Positions 24,587-35,500 of a stretch of DNA of 64,000 nucleotides are shown piece after piece. Numbering within the stretch: position 1 is the stretch's first letter; the number at the start of each line of letters is the position of its first letter. Source of the DNA: Prochilodus magdalenae. Lineage: Eukaryota > Chordata > Actinopteri > Characiformes > Prochilodontidae. The stretch covers positions 1,550,001-1,614,000 of the forward strand of contig JAMWET010001220.1 of assembly GCA_024036415.1 (NCBI GenBank). Reading direction: 5' to 3'. The notes under the pieces were generated by a model, which saw nothing but the letters and a program-made list of their open reading frames with translations, was not told the DNA's origin and ran no database searches. The translations under genes were made by a program, and so were the position numbers.

Positions 24587-24729
24587 GTTGACATACTGTA
24601 TGATGACAGCAGTGCGTGGGACCTGATGGAAAAACATGAAGATCACATCGTGTTCTATATCAACCAGCAGTACAGCATCCAGCCTGGTTCTGTCGGCGGT
24701 CGAAGCCACAGAAACATAACCCAGCGAAG
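24587..24729 (+). CDS. Candidate internal coding exon, product unrecognised
   Basis: A pyrimidine-rich stretch ending tactgtcag precedes an open frame beginning VDILYDDSSAWDLM and continuing through EKHEDHIVFYINQQYSI. The codons are strongly C/G-ending (gac, ctg, atc, gtg, ttc, aac, cag, tac), unlike the AT-rich surroundings, and the amino acid mix is that of a folded, charged domain. Possible donors are the GT at 24687 (exon of 100 bases) or the GT at 24730 after CGAAG (143 bases). I do not recognise the protein. No other exon of the same gene is evident within the window, which would make the surroundings very long introns. It could also be a processed remnant or chance. Confidence 0.4.
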
Positions 24730-25614
24730 GTGTACGGCTGAAAGCCTGTCAGTGCATCAGCCAGGAGTAAGGCCATACGGGTCAAGCAGCTGAAAAAGTG
24801 GGAAAAAGCGGGAATAAAGGAAGGCAGACTGCAAACTCAGCTGCAGACCTATTACAGAGCAGGTTCATGCTTCAGAGACATCCACACACACATAGACAGA
24901 ACTTGGTATTCATTTCATTATGGGGTAGGCCCATTGACTTGCTGTTTCAGTTGCATTGCTGTGGCTAAATGATGCTTGGATAGCTAACCCAATCCTAAGA
25001 AGTCTAAAGCCATTTTTGGTTTGGTTCTTAAATGTAATTCCATAATTCCATGGGTAACATAACACTGATATTCAGAGTTATATACATATACATACATTTG
25101 TACACGTAAATACATAATGCCAGCTATAAATATGATATGGCAGCTATAAAAACACACACACACACCAGACACCATTAACAAGCAAAGTCATCCACTTTTT
25201 GGACAAAAACAATAGCACTATGGAAGCAGTAAAAAACAGAATATAGTTCAGTTCCCTGTTTTTACGTGATAAAAATACAATAATAAAAAAACATACATAA
25301 TGCATAATAATGTGAATTAATAATAAAGTAATAAATACTTTCTGGCAATGCTTATTTCCTCCAGCTTATTCTCTGCATGTGATAAATGGCACATTAAATC
25401 CACAATGAGATGTGTAAGCACAGTTAATTAATTGGATCATTTGACAGCAGTGCTACAAATGTAAATGGATTTTCAAGTTTCTATCAAAATTTCAATTGAA
25501 AAGTATTGAGCTAGGAATGCAATTTACCTTATAAAGAATGAAATGCCTCACTGGAGGCACTGAGTCAGATTTTGCAGAAATTTCTGACTACACCTTCACA
25601 TATGTCTTTACATA
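24730..25614. other. Unique non-coding DNA
   Basis: AT-rich. Contains (CA)-type patch at 25151-25165. No gene or named repeat. Confidence 0.4.
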
Positions 25615-25745
25615 TTACATTATCGTTGAGGTCTCAAATGCAAAATCTACATTATTATTATACTGATGGAGATAGGATGACAATAATGAATAATTCACTC
25701 ACATCCTCAGACGACACATACTTCAGTAAATTTTCATTTTGCACT
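25615..25745. repeat. Dispersed repeat family C, copy 1
   Basis: Matches 47808-47935 by eye. Shared words are tctcaaatgc-aaatc, tgctgatgga/tactgatgga, atgacaata, and taattcactcaca. Too short and diverged to classify. Confidence 0.5.
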
Positions 25746-25749
25746 CACA

Positions 25750-26850
25750 AACATATCTGAGTCATTTCAAATTTCAAAATGTTCTTCTCCATGTTGTGTG
25801 CAGTTGCACATTTCTGCCAAATGAGAATAATAATCAGAAATATCAAATCTCACTGCAGTTTTGCTATTGATGATAACTAGAACTTCTATGTGTGAATTAG
25901 ATTAACCAAAATCATTTTGGTGCTTTTATTTCTGCATTTAGTGAGAACATTTTCTAAATGTTCAATCCTGAGGTCCCCACAAAGACCTGAATACTCTGCC
26001 ACGCAAACACACACAGGATAGCAGTGAGAGCTTCCAGACTTCTTGAGCCCAAACCAAATACCCACTAGAACTACGGGTTGCTTCTGGCACTCCGCTACCA
26101 GACACAAACCACAGAATGGTGGAATTAAACACACACACTGAGCGATTTTCACGCATTTCATACATCGTACTCAACGCACAAGCTTCGGTTTCTCTCTCTC
26201 TCTCTCCTTTCCCACAGACCTTGACTTTTAAAGAATGATACTGGGCTTCGTCACAGCTCAGCAAAGGTAGAGGAGAAAAACTGAACCAAATCTTTGTTTG
26301 GGTTCCTCTAACTCGTTCTCCCGTAACTGCTGCCATATGTTTAGTGTCACATGTAATCTTTTCCACAGGTCTGTAGCAAGCAATGCTAAAGGTGGGGAAC
26401 CCTACAAACGCTGCCAAATTCATACCAAGGCCTCGCTAACTTGCTTCTGTTGCTGCTCAATTACACCAAAAATTGTCGCTCTTGTAAAAATCCTACTTAG
26501 CTAGACTCTCTGTTTTAGCACCCATTTCCAGGGCTGAACACAATGCAGCCTATTTGCATGCAGACTAGCGGTTTAGTGCATTGTTAGCCTGCACACTGCC
26601 TTGACTTTTCAAGATCAGAACTCTTTTATTAATTGAGGCTTTGCTGATAGTCAGGCGTTTCTTTGTGCCTCCCGCTGCTTCCTTTTCTCCTTTTTTTGTT
26701 GTGACTGCCATCAACTTTTAGCATCTCTTCTTCCTCCCTGCTCTTTTTCTTCTCTCCAGTTCAGCTGAAGTCATTAGCATAACAAGGAGGCAAAGGACCC
26801 AGAGTCCCCCGAGCCATGTTGATGGGGAGAGAGGTGGAGGAAAAGCCTGG
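25750..26850. other. Unique non-coding DNA, partly pyrimidine-rich
   Basis: A short (CT)n patch lies at 26191-26207. The part from about 26500 to 26830 is repeat-free and mixed in composition and could be regulatory. No exon seen. Confidence 0.35.
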
Positions 26851-26854
26851 GGGC

Positions 26855-26855
26855 T

Positions 26856-26922
<67 letters not shown>

Positions 26923-26923
26923 G
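26855..26923. repeat. (GA)n microsatellite, about 69 bp
   Basis: Nearly pure GA with a few A insertions at the edges. It is a homopurine mirror-repeat tract. Confidence 0.95.
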
Positions 26924-26929
26924 GAGACT

Positions 26930-28080
26930 TGGACTAATGTCTGCAGCTGGGTTGATATTTTGTTCTGCAGCTGGTCTGGTGAAAGTGCCCAGATTCTTCT
27001 ATGCCCCCATCAGCACAAATCTTTCCTTGTTGTTGTGTCACACTCTGCAATGCTTGTGTGAAAAGCTATGGCATTAAACACACACACACAGCCTCACATT
27101 CACACACCCTCACACACACAGCATTTTCATCGCTGATACTTGTATACCATTATTATTGACCAGAGTATTATTACTGCTCTACAATGTTAAAAGTTTCAAA
27201 TAATTAGCAGGAAGCTGTAAGAAATGTTAGATGTGTTCACAGTGATGAAACAAAGCTTTTCAGAATAGCCCATACAGACTGAAAAATAAATATTTAGACA
27301 TACTCTTGATACAGTTTTTTATATAGTTTTTTTTAATATATATATATGCCATTCCATACATATGCACACATACAGATTATAGTCATTGTGTAATAATACC
27401 AATTTATGACATCAAACCAGTTATGCCCATTATTGAATAAAGATTTATCCATGTGATGGAAACAATACAGTCTGTTAACTTTAACTGAGTTTATGCAATG
27501 TTAAATATGTTACTGCTAATTTAATGTAGTATTTATGTATTGTTGTTTAATATGTTAAATTCAGCAAATAAACAGTAATAGTGCATTAGGTACTGTTTAT
27601 ACCACAGCACTTTACAAAGTCAGGATTTCTATGTGTATTTACTTGTGTAATTATTATTATCTTACAGATACGGTATGTTAGCCCAATTTCTCTGTTTTTC
27701 CAACAAAGTCTAGACATTTCTGTCTTGTAAATGAGTAAAAACAAACACAAACACAGACACACACATACACTTCTCAACTTGCAAAATCACTCCCTCAGTA
27801 GGTAGACAACGCAGTCACACACACAGGCAGACACGTGCATCCACAAATGACACTGCTGTGCTTTGAGGAGCGACTTGAGTTGTTGTTGTTATTGTTGTTG
27901 TGCCTTTGTGCCGTGTCTCTTCGGCGTTGTGCATATTTTAAACATCTATCATGAACCACAAAGCCCAGCCTTCAAGGAGAGTCCAGTCTCTGACTTGCTA
28001 ATTCGTCTATTCAGAGCCACTGGCATTGTCCGGGGCTGCATAGCCAGACATGTCGAAGTCAGATCCTAGTGGAGAGAACA
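26930..28080. other. Unique non-coding DNA
   Basis: Contains a short AT patch near 27337-27347 and small (CA)n patches at 27079-27120 and 27755-27770. No gene identified. Confidence 0.4.
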
Positions 28081-28089
28081 ACTAAGTAA

Positions 28090-28340
28090 GAGAAGCCCCA
28101 AAGTTCCAAAATGCTAATTAATTACGCCACACAAGACGACGCCCCAAACTGCAGTGGAGCATTAACTGTTGCCCTTGCAAAGGAAGCCATATGTACAGAA
28201 ATGGATTTACGTAAGAGAAAAAGTTTACTGAAATGAAAGCAACTTCAGCGCGTTCCACTGCTGATGACATCTTAATAACCTGTCAAGCATTCTGACAGAC
28301 TGTGATGACTTTACAAGAGTCCTGACATGCCTGTCTGCGC
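28090..28340. promoter_or_regulatory. Candidate conserved non-coding block
   Basis: Repeat-free stretch with a CTAATTAATTA homeodomain-type core at 28113-28123 just before the CT tract. Inference from texture only. Confidence 0.22.
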
Positions 28341-28341
28341 T

Positions 28342-28343
<2 letters not shown>

Positions 28344-28397
<54 letters not shown>

Positions 28398-28406
28398 TCT
28401 CTTTCT
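28344..28406. repeat. (CT)n microsatellite, about 63 bp
   Basis: Nearly pure CT followed by TTTCTC variants. It is complementary to the GA tract 1.4 kb upstream. Confidence 0.95.
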
Positions 28407-28879
28407 CCACTGTTAAATGTGTCCATCTGAGCCAGAGTGCCTTCACACACATAAAAAACTCATGCTGGAGCCACAAAAATAAACTCATTCCCTAAAACGT
28501 TTGTCTGCCCATCATTAATAATCGGATAAAGGGCTCTTTTATAGCCGGGGGACAGTGTCACTTTTTGGAGCGCTGTGGACGGCTGAAGATGTGTGTGTGT
28601 GGGGGGATACTGAATGCAGCACAGCTGGGGCTGAAGCAGGGAAATGGTGACAGCGGGTACCAGGGCTGGAGGCCATGGCAGAAAGGCCATCTTTGTTCGG
28701 CACAGGTGCTCTCTGGAGCCACTGGCTCTCACATCCTGTATGCAATTGTGCGGCCTGCTACATTATGCATGCAGTGGGGTGTTAAAAAATCATGAGCTTC
28801 CTGTCAAAAGCTAAAGATGGAGGGAAAGAGAGGGAGCGAGAGAGAGAAGAAGAGACAGAGAAACAGAGAGAATGAGGGG

Positions 28880-29480
28880 GCAATGGCGATGGCATCTGAC
28901 TGAGGCCGTTTCAAAGGTCTTCAAAGAACTGGAGCAGGGCCTATTGTCGCCTGGACCCAGCATTTAACGCCCACGGTACATCTCTGCCACATACTTCCAA
29001 GCTGAAGGCAAAGCCGCATGTAGTGTTGCGCAGTTTCAGTTCCCCTCGCAGTTGACATTAACTGTGACCTGTCTGTGAATGAGCCTTTCTTTGAACACTG
29101 TAGATGTCCATCACTGCCCAAAAGAGGCCAGTAAAAGGCCCCTGAATGTGGTTTTGTAGGGCTATTGTGACTGGCCTTGCTAAAGGAATTGATACTTCCT
29201 TAAAGAGGTGTGTGAATCGAGCGCCGCTCTGGACCCATCTCTCCCATGAGAAGATGCTGCAGCTTCAGTAATTACTGGGGGATTACAATAATCTACGTAT
29301 GGGAGCGTAACCTCCCTGAGCCTTTGTGCTCTAACATGGGATGAACTCAATACAATTAAGCCATTTTGTTTCACCGTATGAGTCCTCATTAGCATTATCT
29401 TCGCCAGCGGAGCCTCTGTCTCTCTCAGTCTGCCTCCCCCCTCTCCCTTACTCACAAGTTCTCTTCCCATAAGTTCCCAG
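28880..29480. promoter_or_regulatory. Candidate conserved non-coding block
   Basis: Repeat-free, balanced composition, with cagtaattactgg (29265-29277), a near-palindromic homeodomain-type site, and gggattacaataatc (29278-29293), holding a GGATTA bicoid-class core. Such clusters are common in developmental enhancers. Conservation is not shown here. Confidence 0.27.
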
Positions 29481-29797
29481 CACTGGCCTGGTTTCTGAGG
29501 TTTCCAAGCTGTCTCCAGGGGGCCAGGTTCTGGAGGACTGACTGTCTAAAATCTCCAAATCCTGCTGAGAAAGTGTTCCCTGAGGTGAATTCTTAGGTGA
29601 AGTCTTCCTCGGATCTCCATAGTCAGCACTGGCAAATTATTTGGATAGAAGTTGCTGGTAAAACTTCACTGTAGGGCAGCGTTACACAAGTTAATTGTCA
29701 CAGCTGACACAGACCTATATAAACATGTATACATAGTTTATCCAACGGGTAGTTTTGTTTTCTTGTGTAAGAAGTTGACACACATGTCTGATGGCAG

Positions 29798-30106
29798 ATT
29801 TTCACTGATGTTGAGTTCACTATTTTTGAGTGAAGTGATATAGCCGGTTATAATAACCTTTTTTAAAGTGTAAAAGCTTAGTGTGTAGCACAGTGGCTTA
29901 ATGTGAAGTACAGTATGCATAAAATGTTTATTGTCTTAATGATGGAACCAGAAGTAATTTGTTGGAATACATTGATTTATTTACCTTAATATTTACAAAC
30001 AATTTAAAGAGCAACAGGTTTTTTTATAATTATGTCAAAAACTGAAACACAGAAAAATAGAGATAAGAGGTTTTGTTCAAGCAGCAAATATTTGTATGGC
30101 TTATGT
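29798..30106. repeat. Tandem duplication, unit 1
   Basis: Aligns with 30124-30427 along its length. Shared blocks are actgatgttga at the start, a middle gcttagtgtgtagcacagtg versus gcttattgtataacacagtg, taatatttacaaacaa, and agaggttttgtt followed by ttgtatggcttatgt at the end. No coding potential. Confidence 0.75.
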
Positions 30107-30123
30107 ACATGCATTTAATCTTC

Positions 30124-30427
30124 TTTTTACTGATGTTGATAATTGTTTTTAAAATTTTATCTGATGTTAAGTGAAGGGAAGTGGCATAGCATTTTATAAT
30201 AATTCCACATTTCAAAAGCTTATTGTATAACACAGTGGGATATTGTGACATATACTGTGTAAAAATAAATGTGTGTTTATAAATGGAAGCAGAATTTTTT
30301 TCCAAATAATTGTTTGGCATTTAATTTGGTTTAATTACGGTAATATTTACAAACAAAAACTGAAACATGAATAGAGAAATAGAGATATGAGGTTTTGTTC
30401 CCGGCAGTGAAGAGTTGTATGGCTTAT
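30124..30427. repeat. Tandem duplication, unit 2
   Basis: Second, clearly diverged copy of the unit before it, in direct orientation with an 17-base gap. The degree of divergence suggests an old duplication, or two members of one dispersed family landing side by side. Confidence 0.75.
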
Positions 30428-31640
30428 GTGGCTTAATCGTATTAAAGATAATATGGTATGTTAATGGGACATATACTGAGCCATAAAGTTTATGTAATTT
30501 TACCCTAAAAAGAAAAAAACAGGAACCCAAGGTGTGAAACACAGCTTTTATATTTACTCTGAAGTTTCCAGTGCAGCAGAGCATTTATATCTAAATATAT
30601 ATAAAAAATCAGGAGGGCTCCTTCAAAAAACATATGGCATCTCACTCCCTGTTAAAATACACGCTCAGATACCAATTGTTTAGGGTCATTGTATAGCTGC
30701 TTCACCCAAAATATGTGAATTGGTATTCTTAATTAATTAGAGATGCTGCCCTGGTCTGCCTCAGGGTGGCGCTGTAGAAAATTGGTTCACACTGTTGGTT
30801 GTTTATAGCCTACAAAACCAAAAAACGAATGCCGGGATGCCTCTGGAAAACTTTACATACGTAGTTGCAATTTTGTAAATCTGAAAATCTTCACAGTTTT
30901 TCAGAAGCTTTTTGGAAAGAGTAAACTGTTGCTCCACTGAACACAGAAAAGGAGCTGTGTAAGATCTCAGTGAAGTGGAAGAGTGCACTAGAAAAGAGCA
31001 CTTCTGAAATGAGAAGGTATTAAACCAGTTAAACTAAACATTTTGCTGCCACTAAAGCTAACATCAGCACCACTGTGCTAAGTTAGTAAGCCAAAACTGG
31101 AGCCACCAGCTAACTTAGGACCTAAGAGGTACTTTGCACACAGCACACAACCTAATGTCACCTAATAAAGATGTTATTTACAATTTTAAATATACAAACT
31201 TTATGACAAGTGACACCAATTGGAATATGTTCTTTAGTGCAGTAAAACTTTATGGGCAGGGCTAGATGGCATCTATATGAGGCCTTTTAGATAAATGACA
31301 ACATGTCACAGTGATATTAAGCTAGGGATACAACGTAGCCTGCTGGGTGGGGCTGGTCGAACAAAAGTGAACATGTTCTGTGGCCCTTAAGTAAAGGCAG
31401 TTTACGATTTTAGCAATAAGAGTAAAGATGTCACATTAAAAGCATCAAAAGCATCAAAGTAATACTCACTATATCATTTTACCCACCCCCAAAAGTGTAA
31501 TGACACAACATCTGACAACTTCAAGACAGCAGCATTTCTGACAGACAATACCAACTGCAATACACATTTATAAATGTTGATGTGAGTTCAAGTCAAATGC
31601 CATGATAAAGATATGAAGGTGTCATACAATAAAATGTTTA
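30428..31640. other. Unique non-coding DNA
   Basis: Nothing recognised except ordinary low-complexity patches. Confidence 0.4.
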
Positions 31641-31644
31641 ATAA

Positions 31645-31800
31645 TAAAGCACTTTTCATACTGTTTGCAGTTTAAAGTGCTTTACAGACAGTCAACATCA
31701 GTAATGGGGGGGGGGGCTAATAAATAAAAGATAAATAAATAAACATTAATACATATAGATATACATATAAATAAACATATTCATATACATACATATATAA
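31645..31800. repeat. Old dispersed repeat piece with G11 and TAAA/ATA low-complexity tail
   Basis: The phrase cagtttaaagtgctttacag resembles the 3' part of a common fish repeat from memory. It is followed by eleven consecutive G (31706-31716) and then TAAA and ATACATA repeats (31717-31800). Confidence 0.4.
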
Positions 31801-32284
31801 CTTGCCCCACAATAATGATAGTAATACAATACAGTTTGAGAAGACTGGATCAGCACCACACCAAACTAACAATTCATAATGACCTCTCTAATAACTATTT
31901 GCAGGACCACTCATCAACAACTGGATCCTTCCTCATTCCTGCACAGTCAGGATGGTCAATAATTCTCTAGCCAGCAGGACCTCCAGTCCTCAAGAAGTTT
32001 TGTGGACTGGAGCCTGAGGGCGATCCTTTGCTGCCTATAATAAGGCCGACTGCCCGTCACAGTGGGAGGGTGGTAAAGACATTAACCATTAAACAGACAC
32101 TTCGGCACAAAGTCTGGGGACATGGGGATCAGAGGACGCTACAGCTCCATGAGGCTTAAAATGATCGTCACTTTAATCTTTGCCCAGCTTGAGCCCTGCA
32201 GGAGTTCACAGGAGGGAGGCTCTTTATGGAGACCACTACGAGCTGCTTGAGGGAATAACTGATCTAAAAATACTGATGTAGTAG
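31801..32284. other. Unique non-coding DNA
   Basis: No gene or firm repeat recognised. Confidence 0.4.
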
Positions 32285-32510
32285 CTAGGATTTAAAGAAA
32301 GGTACACACACTAAGAATAAAGGTACTACACCATCACTGAGATGGTATCCTCAAAGGTACATCTTTAGTGCCATTAGTTGAGGAACACAGATGTACTCTA
32401 ATTGTGCTTATTGCTCCGTTACGGTATCCAGTTGGAGCTTAGGTCATACTTGTACATTTGAGGGTACATTTACATGGATTGTATCTGTGCAGTATCTTTT
32501 CTGACTGTGT
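32285..32510. repeat. Possible short dispersed repeat rich in aaggtac words
   Basis: Repeated aaggtac/gtacc-like words (aaggtacacaca, aaggtacta, caaaggtacatc, ggtacattt) resemble a short fish repeat I have seen elsewhere. No ends are visible. Confidence 0.3.
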
Positions 32511-35500
32511 AGTCAGGGGGAAAGTTAGCAATCTAACCAGCAGAGTCTTACAAATATGCTGATTGCATGATGCAGTAACAAGCGGTGGTGGTTTGGTTCA
32601 TTTATAATAGAAGAAGATCTCTCATGGTGAGCCAGCTCTCTGCATGTAAACTTTGCCATTCTGAAACAGCCAGCTTCTCAGTCATTGTTTACTTACTTTA
32701 AACTATAACAATAAAAAAGAAATAAATTGCCAGAAAACTATGGCTCCAATGACATCACAACCTAAAAGCAACAAGCATGAGAATTTGTGTATTTGGTACA
32801 TTTACCGCAACATTGTGTCGGCTGGCATTGTGAGGCTGTAAAACAAAAAAAAAAGTAGGAAAAGAAAAAAATGGAATAACAACCATGTCTGTGCCAGCAG
32901 GGTGTGTCCAAAACCTGACTTTCATTTGACAAACTTGACAGCTTGTCGCCATAAAATAGCCAATGGTGCAAAATGACATCATTTAGTGCAAAAACAGGTA
33001 CAGTGAGCTTAAAAGGCAGAATGGGCAGAAAGGCTCTCCTGTCTCCTGCATATGTCTCCCATTCCTTTCCCAGCTAGATACCAGTTTTCATCCTCTTCAG
33101 TGCCACCACAGTTAAGTGGATCTGAAGTGCTGGCTAATGGGTTTATTGGCTTATGCGAGTTTGGCTGCGTGTGACAGGGGGCAGCGTGGTGAGATCTATG
33201 GGTTTAAAGGGATGTATCCTCAGTCTCCCACCCTCTGTGGCTCAGCTTAGGGGTCTGGTCATTAGAGCAGTCTCCTGAGGGCTCTTGTGGTCTCCTCCTT
33301 GCTGCCCTGTGGGCATGTTAAAATACGGAGGTGACCCTGAAGAGAGCCAGAGGGATGGACACTCCAGGCCTGGGGAGGGCATGACCTTTCTTTCTGTGCA
33401 CCATATTGCTTTGGGCTGGTGGTGGGAGGCAGCAAAGACACCCCCACAATGTGGAACTGAGGCTTGACTGCTGTCACAGATGAGAATGTGCTTTAATTAC
33501 CCAGATTGTGGGGAGTGGGGGTTGGGGGAACTGATGGTACCAAAAGACTCTGACCAGTAGAGAGAAAAGGGGACAATAGGGGCACCAGCCAGCCAGCTGA
33601 CAACATTCCTCCTACCAGAAAGGAAATGGTAAGGGATATTTAGAAGATCCAATGCTTGATAACACTCTTTATCTCAACCAGTGTGGAAATGCCTAGAGCC
33701 ACTGGACCCGACTGAAAAGGAGGAAGTAATTCCATCAATCATTCTGTGACTTAGGCAAGACTGGAAATTACATGACAACTTGATCTGTCTGGGATATTGA
33801 TGATCAGATCAGGACCCGCCCAGGAAGTTTGCAGATGTTGCAAGAGGTTTCAGAATCAAATTGGCTGATAGGGGGAAGCAAAGGTAGGCTCTGTAGGTGT
33901 GTCAAAGTTTTAAGAGCTTTACAGGAAAGGTGGTGTCCGCCAGTGTCCACAAGGGGCTGTCTTGAGACCTTCTATGGGCACTCTTGATTCATGGCATGCC
34001 ATATTTGAACAGCTACTGCTAAAATGTTTACACATATTAAGCCCTCATACATTACAGTCAGAACGAAAGTGCATTTTATAGGCAGAAAGCAGCAACAGTA
34101 GTCGAAATTTTTCCACTGAAGAGGGCAAAACGTGTTCGAGCCAGTCCCATGGGTTAATGTGGAGAGCATATATCAAATCACACAATCTCTCCTCCCAGCA
34201 AACATTACTGCGGAGAGAACATATTAAACAAACATAAACAAGCCTACATGGAAAAGAAGTTCTTATATGTGAAGCCAAAGAGGGACCACTAGAGAGGCTT
34301 TGAGAGATTCTGAAAGAGGCTAAGGTGGAGGTAAATATGCTCAAAGAGGTGGACGTACCACTGGGCCTGGGGTGTCTTTTGCCACGCGCTGCATCAAGTA
34401 TCAGATGCTCCTTTCTAAATGCTCTGCCAAAATCCTCTACACATGCTCACACCTGGAATAACATCATGGGATGTGTGCGTATGTGTGGCTGGACAGCAGA
34501 ACCTTCCTCTTAGCCCCTTTAATCCAAAACGTTAAGTAAGTAATGCACAAATGTAATATTATCAAATTATATGTTTGGCTGATTTTTTAAATAAAAACAC
34601 ATCCTCCACTAAAAGTGTACCTGCAGATCTCAGTGCAGAATTTCTACTTACTTGCTGAATTCAATATTTTAGAAAGTAAAAAAGATTTTTTGCAAATTTA
34701 CCATGCAAAATAAATGGCAATGTCTCCCCCAATATGGCAAATTTAGAAAAAATAAACTGTAACTGAGCATTACAGTGTGCAAAAGTGTGTTCTCTGTAGA
34801 CATATCTACTTACTTTCAATTAGAAAATAAGATAGACATGTGATTTGATCAGGTGGCCGATGGGATTAATACTTAATAAAGGATTATACGTAATGGATTA
34901 ATAATTCATGGTTAATTCTAAACTGTTAGGGAATTACCTCAGTGTCCAAACAACACATTTTCATCAGTAAATGGAAATAAAGGTTCAGACTGATCAGTTG
35001 TGATGGAACAAGCTGCAGCCATCTCTGCCCATTGGCTTCCACGTCACAACCACAAAGAGCAGAGAAACCTGCAAGGTCCTAAGGGAGCCCAGCATGTAAA
35101 CACGGCATGCATTACACTAAAAGCATGAGTTCCTGAACATGACAAAATGCAATGAACAATGAGGTCACACACACATGTACATGTAATACTGCTGTTATGG
35201 AGCTTGAATTGGTGGAAGAATACTAGGAAATTATGCTTAAATTAAAACATTAGTATTGAATAACCCTGGCCACAATCTACATTTAAACCTACTGAAGAAT
35301 ATAAAAGTAAAATTAAATATGATTACCAAGTATTAACAACAGGGCATCGATAACCACACAAATTTCCCAGATGGTATACACCGAAACTGCACCAGTAGCC
35401 TTCTAACTAGCTCCAAAGGTACACATCACAGGCAAGTCATTCTATATTTGCACCTTTAAGCTAACAGCAACTATTTACAGGATTTGCAGCAGAGATATTT

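Noticed and set aside
30760..30780. CTCF-like word ctcagggtggcgctg
   Set aside because: One extra base inside the core compared with the CTCF consensus; too weak.
33560..34345. Possible old retroelement between 33.6 and 34.3 kb
   Set aside because: Several phrases looked transcript-like, but no reverse transcriptase, integrase or terminal repeat could be found on either strand.
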